NCBI RefSeq assembly: GCF_020164495.1
Contig: NZ_JAIQYZ010000001.1
Coordinates: 868,001-932,000, forward strand
Direction of reading: 5' to 3'
DNA: 64,000 nucleotides
Source: Psychroflexus lacisalsi
Lineage (GTDB): Bacteria > Bacteroidota > Bacteroidia > Flavobacteriales > Flavobacteriaceae
The notes under the pieces are model-generated. The model worked only from the letters and a program-made list of their open reading frames with translations, was not told where the DNA came from and made no database searches. Position numbers and translations under genes: made by a program. Positions 16,079-25,023 of this stretch are shown here, one piece after another (position 1 is the stretch's first letter; the number at the start of each line of letters is the position of its first letter).

Positions 16079-18055
16079 ATGAATTTTGAAGATCCTACTT
16101 TATCCAAAGAACAACATGTAGATTTATTCAAAAGTATTTTGAAGCCACGACTTATCGAAGAAAAAATGCTTGTGCTTTTACGACAAGGCAAAATCTCGAA
16201 GTGGTTTTCAGGAATTGGTCAAGAAGCGATAGCTGTAGGAGTAACTAAATCTTTAAAATCTGAAGAATACATTCTACCAATGCATAGAAATCTTGGAGTG
16301 TTCACTGAAAGAAAGATTCCTTTGCAACGCCTGTTTTCTCAATGGCAAGGAAAGTTAAACGGATTCACTAAAGGTAGAGATCGCAGCTTTCATTTTGGAA
16401 CACAGGAGTACAAAATCATTGGAATGATTTCTCATCTGGGCCCACAACTAGGAGTCGCAGATGGTATTGGTCTGGCGCATAAATTGAAAAATGAAAAATC
16501 TGTAACCGCAGTATTTACGGGTGAAGGTGGAACAAGTGAAGGTGATTTTCATGAAGCACTCAATGTCGCTTCAGTGTGGGATCTTCCGGTATTGTTTTGT
16601 GTGGAAAATAATGGGTATGGACTTTCCACGCCAACCAGTGAACAGTTTAAGTGTGAACATATCGCCGATAAAGCCTTAGGCTATGGGATGGAGTCGCACA
16701 TTATTGATGGCAATAACATCGTAGAAGTTTATACTAAAGTCAATGAGATTGCAAAAAGTGTAAGACAAAACCCAAGACCTGTATTGCTTGAATTCAAAAC
16801 CTTCAGAAGAAGAGGACACGAGGAAGCTAGCGGCACTAAATATGTGCCCGCCGAGCTCATGGAACATTGGGAAAAGTTAGATCCTGTTAATAATTATGAG
16901 TTGTTTATTTTGGAATCTGGCATTTTAAATCGTGATGAGATTGATTCAATTAAAACTGAAATAAAATCAGAAATAGATGAACACCTTAAAATAGCAAATA
17001 AGGAGCTTGAAGTTGAAGCTGATCAAACCAAAGAATTACAGGATGTTTTTCAAGGGTATGAGTTCAAACCTCAAATGCCCTCTTCAAAAAAAACAGAGCT
17101 ACGCTTCATCGACGCTATTTCTGATGGTTTGAGACAAAGCATGGAAAGACATGATGATCTAGTCATTATGGGACAGGATGTGGCTGAGTATGGTGGAGTC
17201 TTTAAAATTACAGAAGGGTTTGTAGAGAGATTTGGCAAAGATAGAGTGAGAAATACACCAATATGTGAGTCGGCTATCGTCACAACAGCTATGGGGCTTT
17301 CTATTAAAGGAATGAAGTCCGTCGTAGAAATGCAGTTTAGCGATTTTGTAAGTTCTGGATTCAATCCTATTGTAAATTATTTGGCCAAAGTTCATTACAG
17401 ATGGGCGCAAAATGCAGATGTAGTGATTCGAATGCCTTGCGGTGCAGGAGTAGGAGCAGGACCTTTTCACAGCCAGACCAATGAAGCTTGGTTCACCAAA
17501 ACTCCTGGCTTGAAAGTCGTCTATCCTTCAACTCCTCAGGAAGCTAAAGGCTTATTGATAGCATCTATTGAAGATCCAAACCCAGTCTTATTTTTTGAAC
17601 ATAAAGCATTATACCGAAGCATAAGGGGGGAGGTTTCCGTTGATTACTTTACAATTGAACTAGGGAAAGCCAATTTGATACGTGAAGGAAATGATCTTAC
17701 GATCATCACTTATGGTGCTGCAGTTCATTGGGCTACTGAACTACTTAAGAAATATCCTGAAATTTCAGCAGATCTTATTGATCTGAGGACATTGTCACCA
17801 CTGGATGAAGAGGCTATTTTTAAATCTGTCAAGAAAACAGGAAAAGTTATTATCCTTCAGGAAGACTCTATATTTGGTGGGATTGCGTCGGATATTTCAG
17901 CTTTGATTTCAGAAAATTGCTTTGAATATTTAGATGCACCTATAAAACGTGTGGCAAGTTTACCAACTCCAATTCCTTTTTCCAAAAATCTTGAAGATCA
18001 ATATCTAGGTAAAGAAAAATTCGAAAGTGCATTACTTACTTTAAATAATTATTAA
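16079..18055 (+). CDS. Fused E1 alpha/beta of branched-chain 2-oxoacid dehydrogenase
   Basis: Thiamine-diphosphate E1 that decarboxylates branched-chain 2-oxoacids and loads the acyl group on the lipoyl domain of E2. The 658-residue chain fuses both subunits: alpha at about 1-330, with the ThDP/Mg block GEGGTSEGDFHEALNVA and VENNGYGLST, and beta at about 340-658, starting KKTELRFIDAISDGL, with AEYGGVFKITEGF and PCGAGVGAGPFHSQ. E2 and E3 genes are not in the window. The product could supply branched acyl-CoA primers for iso-fatty acids, which Flavobacteria use widely. A TACATTTG -7 box (16048-16055) precedes it without a clear -33 element. Confidence 0.92.
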   Translation: MNFEDPTLSKEQHVDLFKSILKPRLIEEKMLVLLRQGKISKWFSGIGQEAIAVGVTKSLKSEEYILPMHRNLGVFTERKIPLQRLFSQWQGKLNGFTKGRDRSFHFGTQEYKIIGMISHLGPQLGVADGIGLAHKLKNEKSVTAVFTGEGGTSEGDFHEALNVASVWDLPVLFCVENNGYGLSTPTSEQFKCEHIADKALGYGMESHIIDGNNIVEVYTKVNEIAKSVRQNPRPVLLEFKTFRRRGHEEASGTKYVPAELMEHWEKLDPVNNYELFILESGILNRDEIDSIKTEIKSEIDEHLKIANKELEVEADQTKELQDVFQGYEFKPQMPSSKKTELRFIDAISDGLRQSMERHDDLVIMGQDVAEYGGVFKITEGFVERFGKDRVRNTPICESAIVTTAMGLSIKGMKSVVEMQFSDFVSSGFNPIVNYLAKVHYRWAQNADVVIRMPCGAGVGAGPFHSQTNEAWFTKTPGLKVVYPSTPQEAKGLLIASIEDPNPVLFFEHKALYRSIRGEVSVDYFTIELGKANLIREGNDLTIITYGAAVHWATELLKKYPEISADLIDLRTLSPLDEEAIFKSVKKTGKVIILQEDSIFGGIASDISALISENCFEYLDAPIKRVASLPTPIPFSKNLEDQYLGKEKFESALLTLNNY

Positions 18056-18115
18056 AAAAATCTTAAAGCCAAAGTTTCGCCGTACCTTAGATACTGAATT
18101 ATAAAATTCAAAATT

Positions 18116-18277
18116 ATGATACGATGGATAATCACATTTCTTATTATTGCTTTAATAGCAGCTGTTTTAGGATTTGGCGGAATCGCTGAAGGTGCTGCAG
18201 ATATTGCAAGAATAATTTTTTACATTTTTATTATCTTATTTGTTATTTCTTTAATTGGAAAGCTATTCAGACGATAA
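18116..18277 (+). CDS. DUF1328-family mini membrane protein
   Basis: A 53-residue ORF starting at ATG 18116 and reading [20 protein letters not shown], then [20 protein letters not shown] and ending KLFRR. It has two membrane helices separated by the [12 protein letters not shown] loop that defines the DUF1328/YtjA family. Homologues are stress-related membrane proteins of unknown mechanism. It stands between the E1 gene and a clear terminator at 18289-18326, so it is an independent short transcript or the last gene of the E1 unit. Confidence 0.88.
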   Translation: MIRWIITFLIIALIAAVLGFGGIAEGAADIARIIFYIFIILFVISLIGKLFRR

Positions 18278-18288
18278 AAAAAATAATT

Positions 18289-18326
18289 AAATCCGTAGTT
18301 TTGTTAAATCAAAAACTATGGATTTT
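18289..18326 (+). terminator. Rho-independent terminator after DUF1328 gene
   Basis: AAATCCGTAGTTTTG (18289-18303) pairs with CAAAAACTATGGATTT (18310-18325) with one mismatch and one bulge, and the 3' arm runs into further T's. It ends 22 bases before the lipocalin gene. Confidence 0.75.
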
Positions 18327-18347
18327 TAATAATCTTAAATACTACTT

Positions 18348-18821
18348 ATGAAATACACACTTACATTGATTGTTGCTTTTCTACTGATTTCCTGTGGAAC
18401 TTCATATCAAGCAAATCAAGTCGAGAAAGAATTTATAGGCGACTGGATTTTGGAATCAGTTACCTATCCAGATTCTTCTGGTTTGTTTGATGTCGAACTT
18501 TTTAATGTTGCAGATGCTTCTTGTTTTGACAATTCAACCTGGAAATTTATTCCAAATAATAGTACAGGAAGTTTCATCCTGGATGGAAATGATTGTACTA
18601 AAACCGAGCAGCAATTTACATGGTATATTGATAAAACTACAGCTAAGAACATTAATCCTGAAATACTCCTAAAAGTTACTACTGGACAAAAAGCTAGAAA
18701 AGTCGATACAGGTACGCGGATAAAAATTAAATCTTTGTTAGCGGATCAAATGATTTGGGAACAAAACGTTATGTTTAACGGTAAGCAAATAAAAATACAA
18801 ATGACATTTTCAAAATTTTAG
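18348..18821 (+). CDS. Lipocalin-like lipoprotein
   Basis: A 157-residue lipoprotein with signal ending LISC (Cys16). The mature part opens with FIGDWILESVTYPDSSG, the GxW lipocalin-type start, and continues as alternating strands ending IKIQMTFSKF. This matches the lipocalin-like (DUF4923-type) small lipoproteins common in Flavobacteria. Two further cysteines (in DASCFDNSTW and GNDCTK) could form a disulfide. The ligand is unknown. It is separated by 2 bases from the OmpA gene and is certainly in the same transcript. Confidence 0.82.
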   Translation: MKYTLTLIVAFLLISCGTSYQANQVEKEFIGDWILESVTYPDSSGLFDVELFNVADASCFDNSTWKFIPNNSTGSFILDGNDCTKTEQQFTWYIDKTTAKNINPEILLKVTTGQKARKVDTGTRIKIKSLLADQMIWEQNVMFNGKQIKIQMTFSKF

Positions 18822-18823
18822 AC

Positions 18824-19519
18824 ATGAAAAACTTTCAAAGTAATTTTTTAATAATTTTAGTGGCTTTCGCTTTCTTGTTTAGTTCTTGTGAAGCTACCAA
18901 GAACACTAACAAAACTCAACGTGGAGGTGCTATAGGCGCTGCAAGTGGTGCTGTAATCGGTGGTGTAATTGGAAATAATACTGGTGATGGTGACAACTCT
19001 GTACTTGGAGCAATTATTGGCGGTGTAGTTGGTGGTGCAGCCGGTGCATACATTGGGAACCGAATGGACAAACAAGCTAAAGAAATAGAGGAAGAGATTC
19101 CTGGAGCAGAAGTAACAAGAGTTGGTGAAGGTATCAATGTGACTTTTGATGAAAATTCTGGAGTTTATTTTGCAACCAACAAATCCAATATTGAAGGAAA
19201 ATCTGAAATTTCATTACTGAAACTTATCAATATTTTCCAGAAGTACCCTAAAACTAATATTATTGTAGAAGGTCATACTGATTCTTCAGGTAGTGATACT
19301 TACAACATGAACCTTTCCAAAGAACGTGCTCAGTCGGTATCTTACTATTTGACCAGTAATGGAATTGACAGTTCAAGAATTCAAACCAATTGGTTTGGTG
19401 AAGATCAACCAAAATATGATAATTCTACAGCAGAGGGTCGTTCCAAAAATAGAAGGGTAGAATTGGCTATTGTTGCTAATGAAGAATTGAAGGAAGAAGC
19501 TAAACAAAAGGCTGAATAA
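18824..19519 (+). CDS. OmpA-family lipoprotein with glycine zipper
   Basis: A 231-residue outer-membrane lipoprotein. The signal ends LFSSC (Cys22). Residues about 34-80 are a glycine-zipper segment (GGAIGAASGAVIGGVIG and GAIIGGVVGGAAGAYIG) able to insert in a membrane. The C-terminal OmpA domain at about 110-220 carries VEGHTDSSGSDTYNMNLS, KERAQSVSYYL and SKNRRVELAI, which bind peptidoglycan. It likely tethers the outer membrane to the cell wall. It ends the lipocalin-OmpA operon, which has its own terminator. Confidence 0.94.
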   Translation: MKNFQSNFLIILVAFAFLFSSCEATKNTNKTQRGGAIGAASGAVIGGVIGNNTGDGDNSVLGAIIGGVVGGAAGAYIGNRMDKQAKEIEEEIPGAEVTRVGEGINVTFDENSGVYFATNKSNIEGKSEISLLKLINIFQKYPKTNIIVEGHTDSSGSDTYNMNLSKERAQSVSYYLTSNGIDSSRIQTNWFGEDQPKYDNSTAEGRSKNRRVELAIVANEELKEEAKQKAE

Positions 19520-19540
19520 ACCTTAAAAAATCAATACGGA

Positions 19541-19570
19541 AAATCCTAATGCTACATTAGGATTTTTTTT
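19541..19570 (+). terminator. Rho-independent terminator after OmpA gene
   Basis: AAATCCTAATG, the loop CTA, then CATTAGGATTTTTTTT: an 11-bp stem with a strong T-run. It separates the lipoprotein operon from the polyketide operon that starts 17 bases on. Confidence 0.9.
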
Positions 19571-19587
19571 ATGCCTAAATTTCAGCA

Positions 19588-20703
19588 ATGAAAATTTATG
19601 ATGTAATTATTATCGGAGGAGGACTCGCAGGTTTGACGTCAGCTATAGATTTGTCCTCAAGTGGTTTTGAAGTCCTACTCATAGAGAAAGACGAATATCC
19701 CAAGCATAAAGTATGTGGAGAATATGTTTCCAATGAAGTGTTACCCTACTTTAATCGTCTCGGAATTGATATCAATCAAACTAAGGCAGATCAAATCAAC
19801 CGTTTAACATTGAGTAATCGAAATGGTGAAACTGTAAATGTCGGGTTACCTTTGGGTGGTTTTGGAATGTCAAGATACGCTTTAGACCATCTGCTTTATG
19901 AGAAAGCAAAATCTAATGGTGTCCAATTTAAGTTTGAGACCGTAACGGGTGTTGAATTTGAAAATGAGCAATTTTGTATCACAACAAACCAACAAAATTA
20001 TTATTCTGAATTAGCTATTGGTAGTTTTGGAAAACGCTCCACCTTAGATAAAAAACTAGGCAGATATTTTATTAATAAAAAGACTCCTTGGATTGGAATT
20101 AAAGCGCATTACCAGAGTGATGATTTCCCTAATGGCGAAGTACAACTCCATAATTTTGAAGGTGGGTATTGTGGTCTTTCAAAAACAGAAACCGGAGCGG
20201 TCAACTTTTGCTATTTAGCACATTATGACAGCTTCAAAAAAGAAGGTTCTGTTGAAAATTTCAATCAACATATATTAACCAAAAATCCCAAGCTGAAATC
20301 ATTTTTGAAGAATTCTGAAATGCTTTTCGATAAGCATTTAGCGATTTCACAAGTGTCCTTTCAGAATAAAAATGCTGTAGAGAATCACATGTTGATGGCT
20401 GGAGATTCTGCAGGGCTTATTCATCCACTTTGCGGTAACGGTATGGCTATGGCGATACATTCAGCTAAATTACTTTCAGAAGAAATAAAAAAATACAAAA
20501 CTTTTAAAAGCAGAAATCAGTTGGAAGAAAACTATACGGCTATCTGGGAACAGACTTTTCGTAAAAGGCTTATTTTTGGATCGGCATTTCAAAAGATACT
20601 TTTACAACCCAAACTAACTAATTTAGGGATGTCATTAGTTTCAAAATCTCCATTTTTGATAAAAAAAATGATTCAGCAAACCCACGGTAAACCCATTTCA
20701 TGA
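19588..20703 (+). CDS. FAD-dependent oxidoreductase of the type III PKS operon
   Basis: A 371-residue flavoprotein of the geranylgeranyl-reductase / aromatic-hydroxylase-like group. FAD is held by YDVIIIGGGLAGLTSAIDL at the N-terminus and by LMAGDSAGLIHPLCGNGMA near residue 270. The stretch YPKHKVCGEYVSNEV after the first FAD fingerprint is typical of geranylgeranyl-reductase-like and halogenase-like enzymes. It is first in the polyketide operon, and its TGA overlaps the methyltransferase ATG (ATGA). In this setting ring hydroxylation or oxidation of the polyketide, or reduction of an alkyl chain, is inferred rather than shown. Confidence 0.85.
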   Translation: MKIYDVIIIGGGLAGLTSAIDLSSSGFEVLLIEKDEYPKHKVCGEYVSNEVLPYFNRLGIDINQTKADQINRLTLSNRNGETVNVGLPLGGFGMSRYALDHLLYEKAKSNGVQFKFETVTGVEFENEQFCITTNQQNYYSELAIGSFGKRSTLDKKLGRYFINKKTPWIGIKAHYQSDDFPNGEVQLHNFEGGYCGLSKTETGAVNFCYLAHYDSFKKEGSVENFNQHILTKNPKLKSFLKNSEMLFDKHLAISQVSFQNKNAVENHMLMAGDSAGLIHPLCGNGMAMAIHSAKLLSEEIKKYKTFKSRNQLEENYTAIWEQTFRKRLIFGSAFQKILLQPKLTNLGMSLVSKSPFLIKKMIQQTHGKPIS

Positions 20704-21410
20704 AATATATTTCAACCAAAATAAGAAGTCGGGAAGATGAAATTATGGATGAGTTTGACTTTAAAGGAGAAGAGCTCAAAAAGGTACTCCGTACTATTGA
20801 TAAAATCAACACCAAGCTTGGCGGGCATCGGGTGACTAGAAAAGGTATTCAGGAATTATTAGAGAACAACTCCAAGAAACATCTAGTCATTGCAGACTTA
20901 GGATGTGGAAGCGGTGATGCTTTGAGACAAATCTCGAAATGGGCAAACAAGCAAGGCCTCAATGTTCAACTTATAGGTATAGATGCCAATCCTTATACGA
21001 TCGAGATTGCTAGAGAATGGTCAAGAGATTATAAGAATATTTCATACCGAGTTATTGATGTTTTTAGTGAAGATTTTGAGGACTTTGAAGCTGATATCAT
21101 TACTTGTTGTCTCACACTTCACCATTTTGATGATCAATCCATAGCAAAACTTTTACCGATTCTTTCAGAAAAAGCAAGTTTGGGATTGGTGATCAATGAT
21201 CTGCACAGACATAAATTAGCATACCAATTATTCAAGCTATATTGCTTAGTGTTTGTAAATTCAGATATTGCAAGAAAAGATGGACTCACTTCAATTCTGA
21301 GAGGATTTAAGTCAGTAGATTTAGATAATTACGCAGAACAATTAAATTTAAAGCACCACATTTCATGGTATTGGGCATTTCGATACCAGTGGATCATATA
21401 CAGCTCATGA
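20700..21410 (+). CDS. SAM-dependent methyltransferase of the type III PKS operon
   Basis: A class I methyltransferase of 236 residues. Motif I ADLGCGSGDAL lies at 65-75, the acidic SAM ribose contact is in IGIDANPYTIEIA, and LTLHHFDDQ matches the post-III block of UbiE-like enzymes. It overlaps both neighbours by 4 bases (ATGA at each end), so its level is coupled to the oxidoreductase and the PKS. The probable substrate is the aromatic or pyrone product of the PKS, by analogy with methyltransferases next to other type III PKS genes. C- or O-methylation cannot be told apart. Confidence 0.87.
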   Translation: MKYISTKIRSREDEIMDEFDFKGEELKKVLRTIDKINTKLGGHRVTRKGIQELLENNSKKHLVIADLGCGSGDALRQISKWANKQGLNVQLIGIDANPYTIEIAREWSRDYKNISYRVIDVFSEDFEDFEADIITCCLTLHHFDDQSIAKLLPILSEKASLGLVINDLHRHKLAYQLFKLYCLVFVNSDIARKDGLTSILRGFKSVDLDNYAEQLNLKHHISWYWAFRYQWIIYSS

Positions 21411-22459
21411 GTGTAAAAATAGAAACAGTAGCAACACAAACACCCCAATATTATAAGGAAACCAAAGATATTATTCCTTTTGTTGAGATGTGGCTTGCCG
21501 ATGAAGATGAAAGGTTCCGAAGGAAAGTTGTAAAAATTTACGAAGGCGCTCAAGTGGATAAGCGGTATTCCATTATGGATCCTGAAGAAGTATTTGAAGC
21601 TACCTCTTTTGAAGATAAAAACCGAATCTATACTCGGGAAGCTAAAATCCTGGGTAAAAAAGTTTTGGAAAAAGCATTACGACAGGCTGACTGGTCTCCG
21701 CAGAGTTTAGATTATATCATCACTGTGAGTTGTACGGGAATTATGATTCCTTCCTTAGATGCTTTTCTTATCAACGATTTGGATTTGCGACAAGATATCG
21801 TGAGGCTTCCAGTAACCGAAATGGGTTGCGCAGCAGGAATTTCTGGGATGATTTACGCCAAGCAATTTTTGCAAGCAAATCCTGACAAAAGAGCGGCGAT
21901 AGTCTCTTTTGAAGCACCAACTGCCACCTTTCAGCTTAGCGATAAGTCGATGGCCAATATGGTGAGTTCTGCCATTTTTGGAGACGGTTCTGCCTGTGTG
22001 TTGATGAGTTCTGAAGAAACTTCCACTGGTCCAAAAATCCTTGGAGAATCCATGTATCATTTTTACAACGACACTCACATGATGGGGTTTGACTTGACCA
22101 ATTCTGGCTTGAAAATGGTTCTTGATATTGATGTTCCGGAGAAAATAAGTGAGCATTTTCCTCAAATTATCCATCCATTTTTGGAAGCAAATCAAACTAA
22201 TATAGAAGATATAGATCATCTAATTTTTCATCCTGGAGGCAAGAAAATCATCAATACAGTGGAAGCTCTTTTTGGTGCAATGGGTAAAAATATAGACGAC
22301 ACTAAAGAAGTCTTAAGACTATTTGGGAATATGAGCAGCGCTACAGTGCTCTATGTATTGGAACGCATGCTCCAAAAAGACATCAAAAAAGGAGAAAAAG
22401 GCTTGATGCTAAGTTTTGGACCTGGCTTTTCAGCACAACGGATTCTTTTGGAGTGGTAA
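21407..22459 (+). CDS. Type III polyketide synthase (chalcone/stilbene synthase family)
   Basis: A homodimeric condensing enzyme that extends an acyl starter with malonyl-CoA and cyclises it, usually without an acyl carrier protein. The start at 21407 gives 350 residues and an ATGA overlap; an upstream in-frame start would read into the methyltransferase gene. The whole catalytic triad is present: Cys141 in EMGCAAGISG, His275 in IFHPGGKK and Asn308 in LFGNMSSATV. The active-site-closing loop LSFGPGFSA lies near 335-343. Product type (resorcinol, phloroglucinol, pyrone) is not predictable from motifs. The surrounding ketosynthase, dehydratase, enoyl reductase and ACP suggest a fatty or otherwise carrier-bound starter. 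Confidence 0.95.
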   Translation: MSVKIETVATQTPQYYKETKDIIPFVEMWLADEDERFRRKVVKIYEGAQVDKRYSIMDPEEVFEATSFEDKNRIYTREAKILGKKVLEKALRQADWSPQSLDYIITVSCTGIMIPSLDAFLINDLDLRQDIVRLPVTEMGCAAGISGMIYAKQFLQANPDKRAAIVSFEAPTATFQLSDKSMANMVSSAIFGDGSACVLMSSEETSTGPKILGESMYHFYNDTHMMGFDLTNSGLKMVLDIDVPEKISEHFPQIIHPFLEANQTNIEDIDHLIFHPGGKKIINTVEALFGAMGKNIDDTKEVLRLFGNMSSATVLYVLERMLQKDIKKGEKGLMLSFGPGFSAQRILLEW

Positions 22460-22511
22460 TTTTTTCTGAATTTGATTCAAGCAAGACTTAATTTTTAAAG
22501 ATATTCAGCTT

Positions 22512-23294
22512 ATGACTAATCAATCGCTTAAACATTTCGCCCTGGTTTTGGGAGGAAGTCAGGGTTTGGGATATGCTTCAGCATTGAAGTTGGCTCAAAA
22601 TGGCTGGAATTTACTCATCATTCATAGAGATCGAAGAAGTGATTTACCTGACATCGAAGCTAGATTTGATGTTTTAAGGCAATGTGGTGTTGATCTAAAA
22701 TCATTTAATCTGGACGCGACAAATTCAGAAAAAAGGAAAAATTTTATAAAACAACTTCCAGAATTACTAGGTGGATCTGGAAAAATAAAACTGCTTCTTC
22801 ATAGCATCGCTAAGGGAAACCTGAAAGCCATGACCGGAGATTCTCCACTTAATCAAACAGACTTGCAAATTACAGCCAACGCGATGGCTTACAGTTTTTA
22901 TGATTGGGCTAAAGATCTTTTAGAAGCGGGTTATTTCGCGAAAAACTCGAAACTTTTAGCCTTTACAAGTGAGGGAAATCAACGGGTTTGGAAACATTAT
23001 GCTGCTGTTTCTGTGGCCAAAACAAGCCTTGAAACACTCATGAAATATATGGCAACGGAATTTGCTGAGTATGATATTACTGCGAACTGTATTCAGGCCG
23101 GAATGGTAGAAACCCAATCTTTCCAAATGATTCCAGGTCATGAACAATTGAAAGAAGCTGCTGTAAAGCGAAATCCCTTTCAGCGCTTAACGCAACCTGA
23201 AGATATTGCTAATGTGGTCTATTTATTAAGTCTAGAAGAATCCAATTGGATCAATGGCTCTGTCATCAAAGCTGATGGTGGAGAAAGTTTATAA
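22512..23294 (+). CDS. FabL/FabI-like enoyl-ACP reductase (SDR)
   Basis: A 260-residue SDR. The nucleotide-binding loop is GGSQGLG (14-20), and the catalytic pair is Tyr163 and Lys170 in HYAAVSVAK. This Y-x6-K spacing marks FabI and FabL enoyl-ACP reductases; ordinary SDR ketoreductases have Y-x3-K. LLHSIAKG (95-102) corresponds to the FabI LVHSIA block and the C-terminus VIKADGGESL resembles FabL. It would reduce trans-2-enoyl groups on the operon's ACP. No ketoreductase with classical spacing is in the operon, so that step would need housekeeping FabG. The gene starts 52 bases after the PKS stop. Confidence 0.78.
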   Translation: MTNQSLKHFALVLGGSQGLGYASALKLAQNGWNLLIIHRDRRSDLPDIEARFDVLRQCGVDLKSFNLDATNSEKRKNFIKQLPELLGGSGKIKLLLHSIAKGNLKAMTGDSPLNQTDLQITANAMAYSFYDWAKDLLEAGYFAKNSKLLAFTSEGNQRVWKHYAAVSVAKTSLETLMKYMATEFAEYDITANCIQAGMVETQSFQMIPGHEQLKEAAVKRNPFQRLTQPEDIANVVYLLSLEESNWINGSVIKADGGESL

Positions 23295-23305
23295 GATATC
23301 AACGC

Positions 23306-23746
23306 ATGAAATCATCCAAAATCATTTCAAAATTACCATATCAGGAGCCTTTTCTTTATGTAAAAACCATTGATGAGGTGTCGGAGAACTTTATAAAAGG
23401 AAGTTATACTTTCAAAGCTTCTTCCTGGTTTTATAAAGGGCATTTCAAAAATAACCCGATTACGCCAGGTGTTATTCTCACTGAATGTGCCGCTCAAATT
23501 GGTTTGGCAAGTTTTGGGTTTTACCTTTTATCTCAAAAAGAAAACATTAATCTTGAGCAAGTAAAATTGGCAATGACGTCAACCAATGTTGAGTTTTTAA
23601 AACCCGTTTTACCTGGAGACAAAGTCCTAGTAGAAGCTGAAAAAGTATATTTTAGATTTAATAAATTAAAAGTATCCGTAAAAATGTTTGATTTATCTGG
23701 AGATTTAGTCCTTCGCGGTGAGCTTGCTGGAGTGATATTACCTTAA
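23306..23746 (+). CDS. FabZ-like 3-hydroxyacyl-ACP dehydratase
   Basis: A 146-residue hot-dog protein. The active-site signature GHFKNNPITPGVILTE gives catalytic His46 and Glu60, matching His and Glu of FabZ; PYQEPFLYV at the N-terminus is also FabZ-like. Length is normal for a single hot-dog domain. It would dehydrate 3-hydroxyacyl-ACP before the enoyl reductase encoded just upstream. It lies 11 bases after that gene and 2 bases before the ketosynthase gene. Housekeeping fabZ is presumably elsewhere, so this is a dedicated paralogue. Confidence 0.87.
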   Translation: MKSSKIISKLPYQEPFLYVKTIDEVSENFIKGSYTFKASSWFYKGHFKNNPITPGVILTECAAQIGLASFGFYLLSQKENINLEQVKLAMTSTNVEFLKPVLPGDKVLVEAEKVYFRFNKLKVSVKMFDLSGDLVLRGELAGVILP

Positions 23747-23748
23747 TT

Positions 23749-25023
23749 ATGAAAAAAACAAGAGTTGTAATCACTGGAATGGGAATCGTTGCTCCCAATG
23801 CTACAGGTCTTTCTCAGTTTGAGCAAGCTATAAAAGTAGGTAAAAGCGGAATTGAATTTCATCAGCAACTAAAAGATTTAAAATTTAGTTGTCAGATTGG
23901 AGGTATCCCTGAAATATCTCAGGTAATTTTGGATAACAACTTCACTGCTTTGGAACAGCGAGGACTTTTAGCTACGGGATTGATTTATGGAGGTATTGCC
24001 GGACAAGAGGCCTGGAAAGATGCTCAACTGGAAATCAATGACGAACTCGATACAGATACTGGAATCATTTTCGGAACTGGTGTTCTTGGTGTTGAAAAAT
24101 TAAGAGAAGCGTTTAATAAAATAGATGATAAGCAAGTCAGGAGATTGGGAAGTACCAGCGTTTTGCAAACTATGGCCAGTGGGATTAGCGCCTTTTTAGG
24201 TGGAAAACTAGGCTGTGGCAATCAGGTAACATCCAACTCATCAGCTTGCACCACAGGCACAGAAGCTCTGTTAATGGGATGTGAACGTATTCAATACGGA
24301 AAAGCTAAGCGTATGCTGGTAGGAAGTTGTAGTGATTCCGGACCTTATGTCTGGGGCGGTTTTGATGCCTTACGAATTTTACCTTATCAATATAACGATA
24401 CTCCAGAATTGGCGTCTCAGCCCATGTCGGCAACAGCTTCAGGCTTTGTGCCGTCGAGTGGGGCAGGAGCGCTAATGTTGGAAAGTTTGGAATCTGCTTT
24501 AGAAAGGGGCGCAAACATTTATGCCGAAGTTTTAGGTGGACATATCAACTCTGGTGGTCAGCGAGAGCATGGAAGTATGACGGCTCCCAACTCCACGGCC
24601 GTTAAGAGCTGCATCTCGCAAGCAGTAGTGGATGCAGGAGTAAATTCAGAAGAAATTGACCTTATTAACGGACACCTGACAGCGACAGCCATGGATGCTA
24701 CCGAAATTGAGAATTGGTCTCAGGCTTTAAGGTTAAAAGGAAAAGATTTTCCTTATATCAATTCACTTAAAAGCCATGTTGGTCATGCTTTGGCGGCGGC
24801 CGGTAGTCTTGAATTGGTGAGTTCTGTTTTGGAATTAAAAGGGGGATTTATCTTTCCTAACCTCAATTGCGAGATGGTCCATCCTGATATTCTTAAACTC
24901 ATCGACGAAGATAAAATTCCCAGAAAACTTATTGAAAAAAAGATCAATCTTTTAGCGAAGGCTAGTTTTGGATTTGGGGACGTCAACGCCTGTGTAATTT
25001 TAAAATCGTATACCAATGAATAA
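23749..25023 (+). CDS. Beta-ketoacyl-ACP synthase (FabF-like)
   Basis: A 424-residue condensing enzyme. The thiolase-fold residues are Cys167 in SNSSACTTG, His309 in INGHLTATAMDA, and Lys341 and His346 in SLKSHVGHALAAAG, so the C-H-H set is complete. GHLTATA departs from the usual THGT(S/G)T of housekeeping FabF, marking a divergent, specialised member. It would elongate an acyl-ACP with malonyl units. The active-site cysteine argues against a chain-length-factor role. The last 8 bases overlap the following membrane-protein gene. Confidence 0.9.
   Translation: MKKTRVVITGMGIVAPNATGLSQFEQAIKVGKSGIEFHQQLKDLKFSCQIGGIPEISQVILDNNFTALEQRGLLATGLIYGGIAGQEAWKDAQLEINDELDTDTGIIFGTGVLGVEKLREAFNKIDDKQVRRLGSTSVLQTMASGISAFLGGKLGCGNQVTSNSSACTTGTEALLMGCERIQYGKAKRMLVGSCSDSGPYVWGGFDALRILPYQYNDTPELASQPMSATASGFVPSSGAGALMLESLESALERGANIYAEVLGGHINSGGQREHGSMTAPNSTAVKSCISQAVVDAGVNSEEIDLINGHLTATAMDATEIENWSQALRLKGKDFPYINSLKSHVGHALAAAGSLELVSSVLELKGGFIFPNLNCEMVHPDILKLIDEDKIPRKLIEKKINLLAKASFGFGDVNACVILKSYTNE

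Noticed and set aside
21755-22219. 154-codon open frame on the minus strand inside the PKS gene
   Set aside because: It lies wholly opposite the PKS catalytic region, has no family motif, and its composition is that of a codon-complement shadow.
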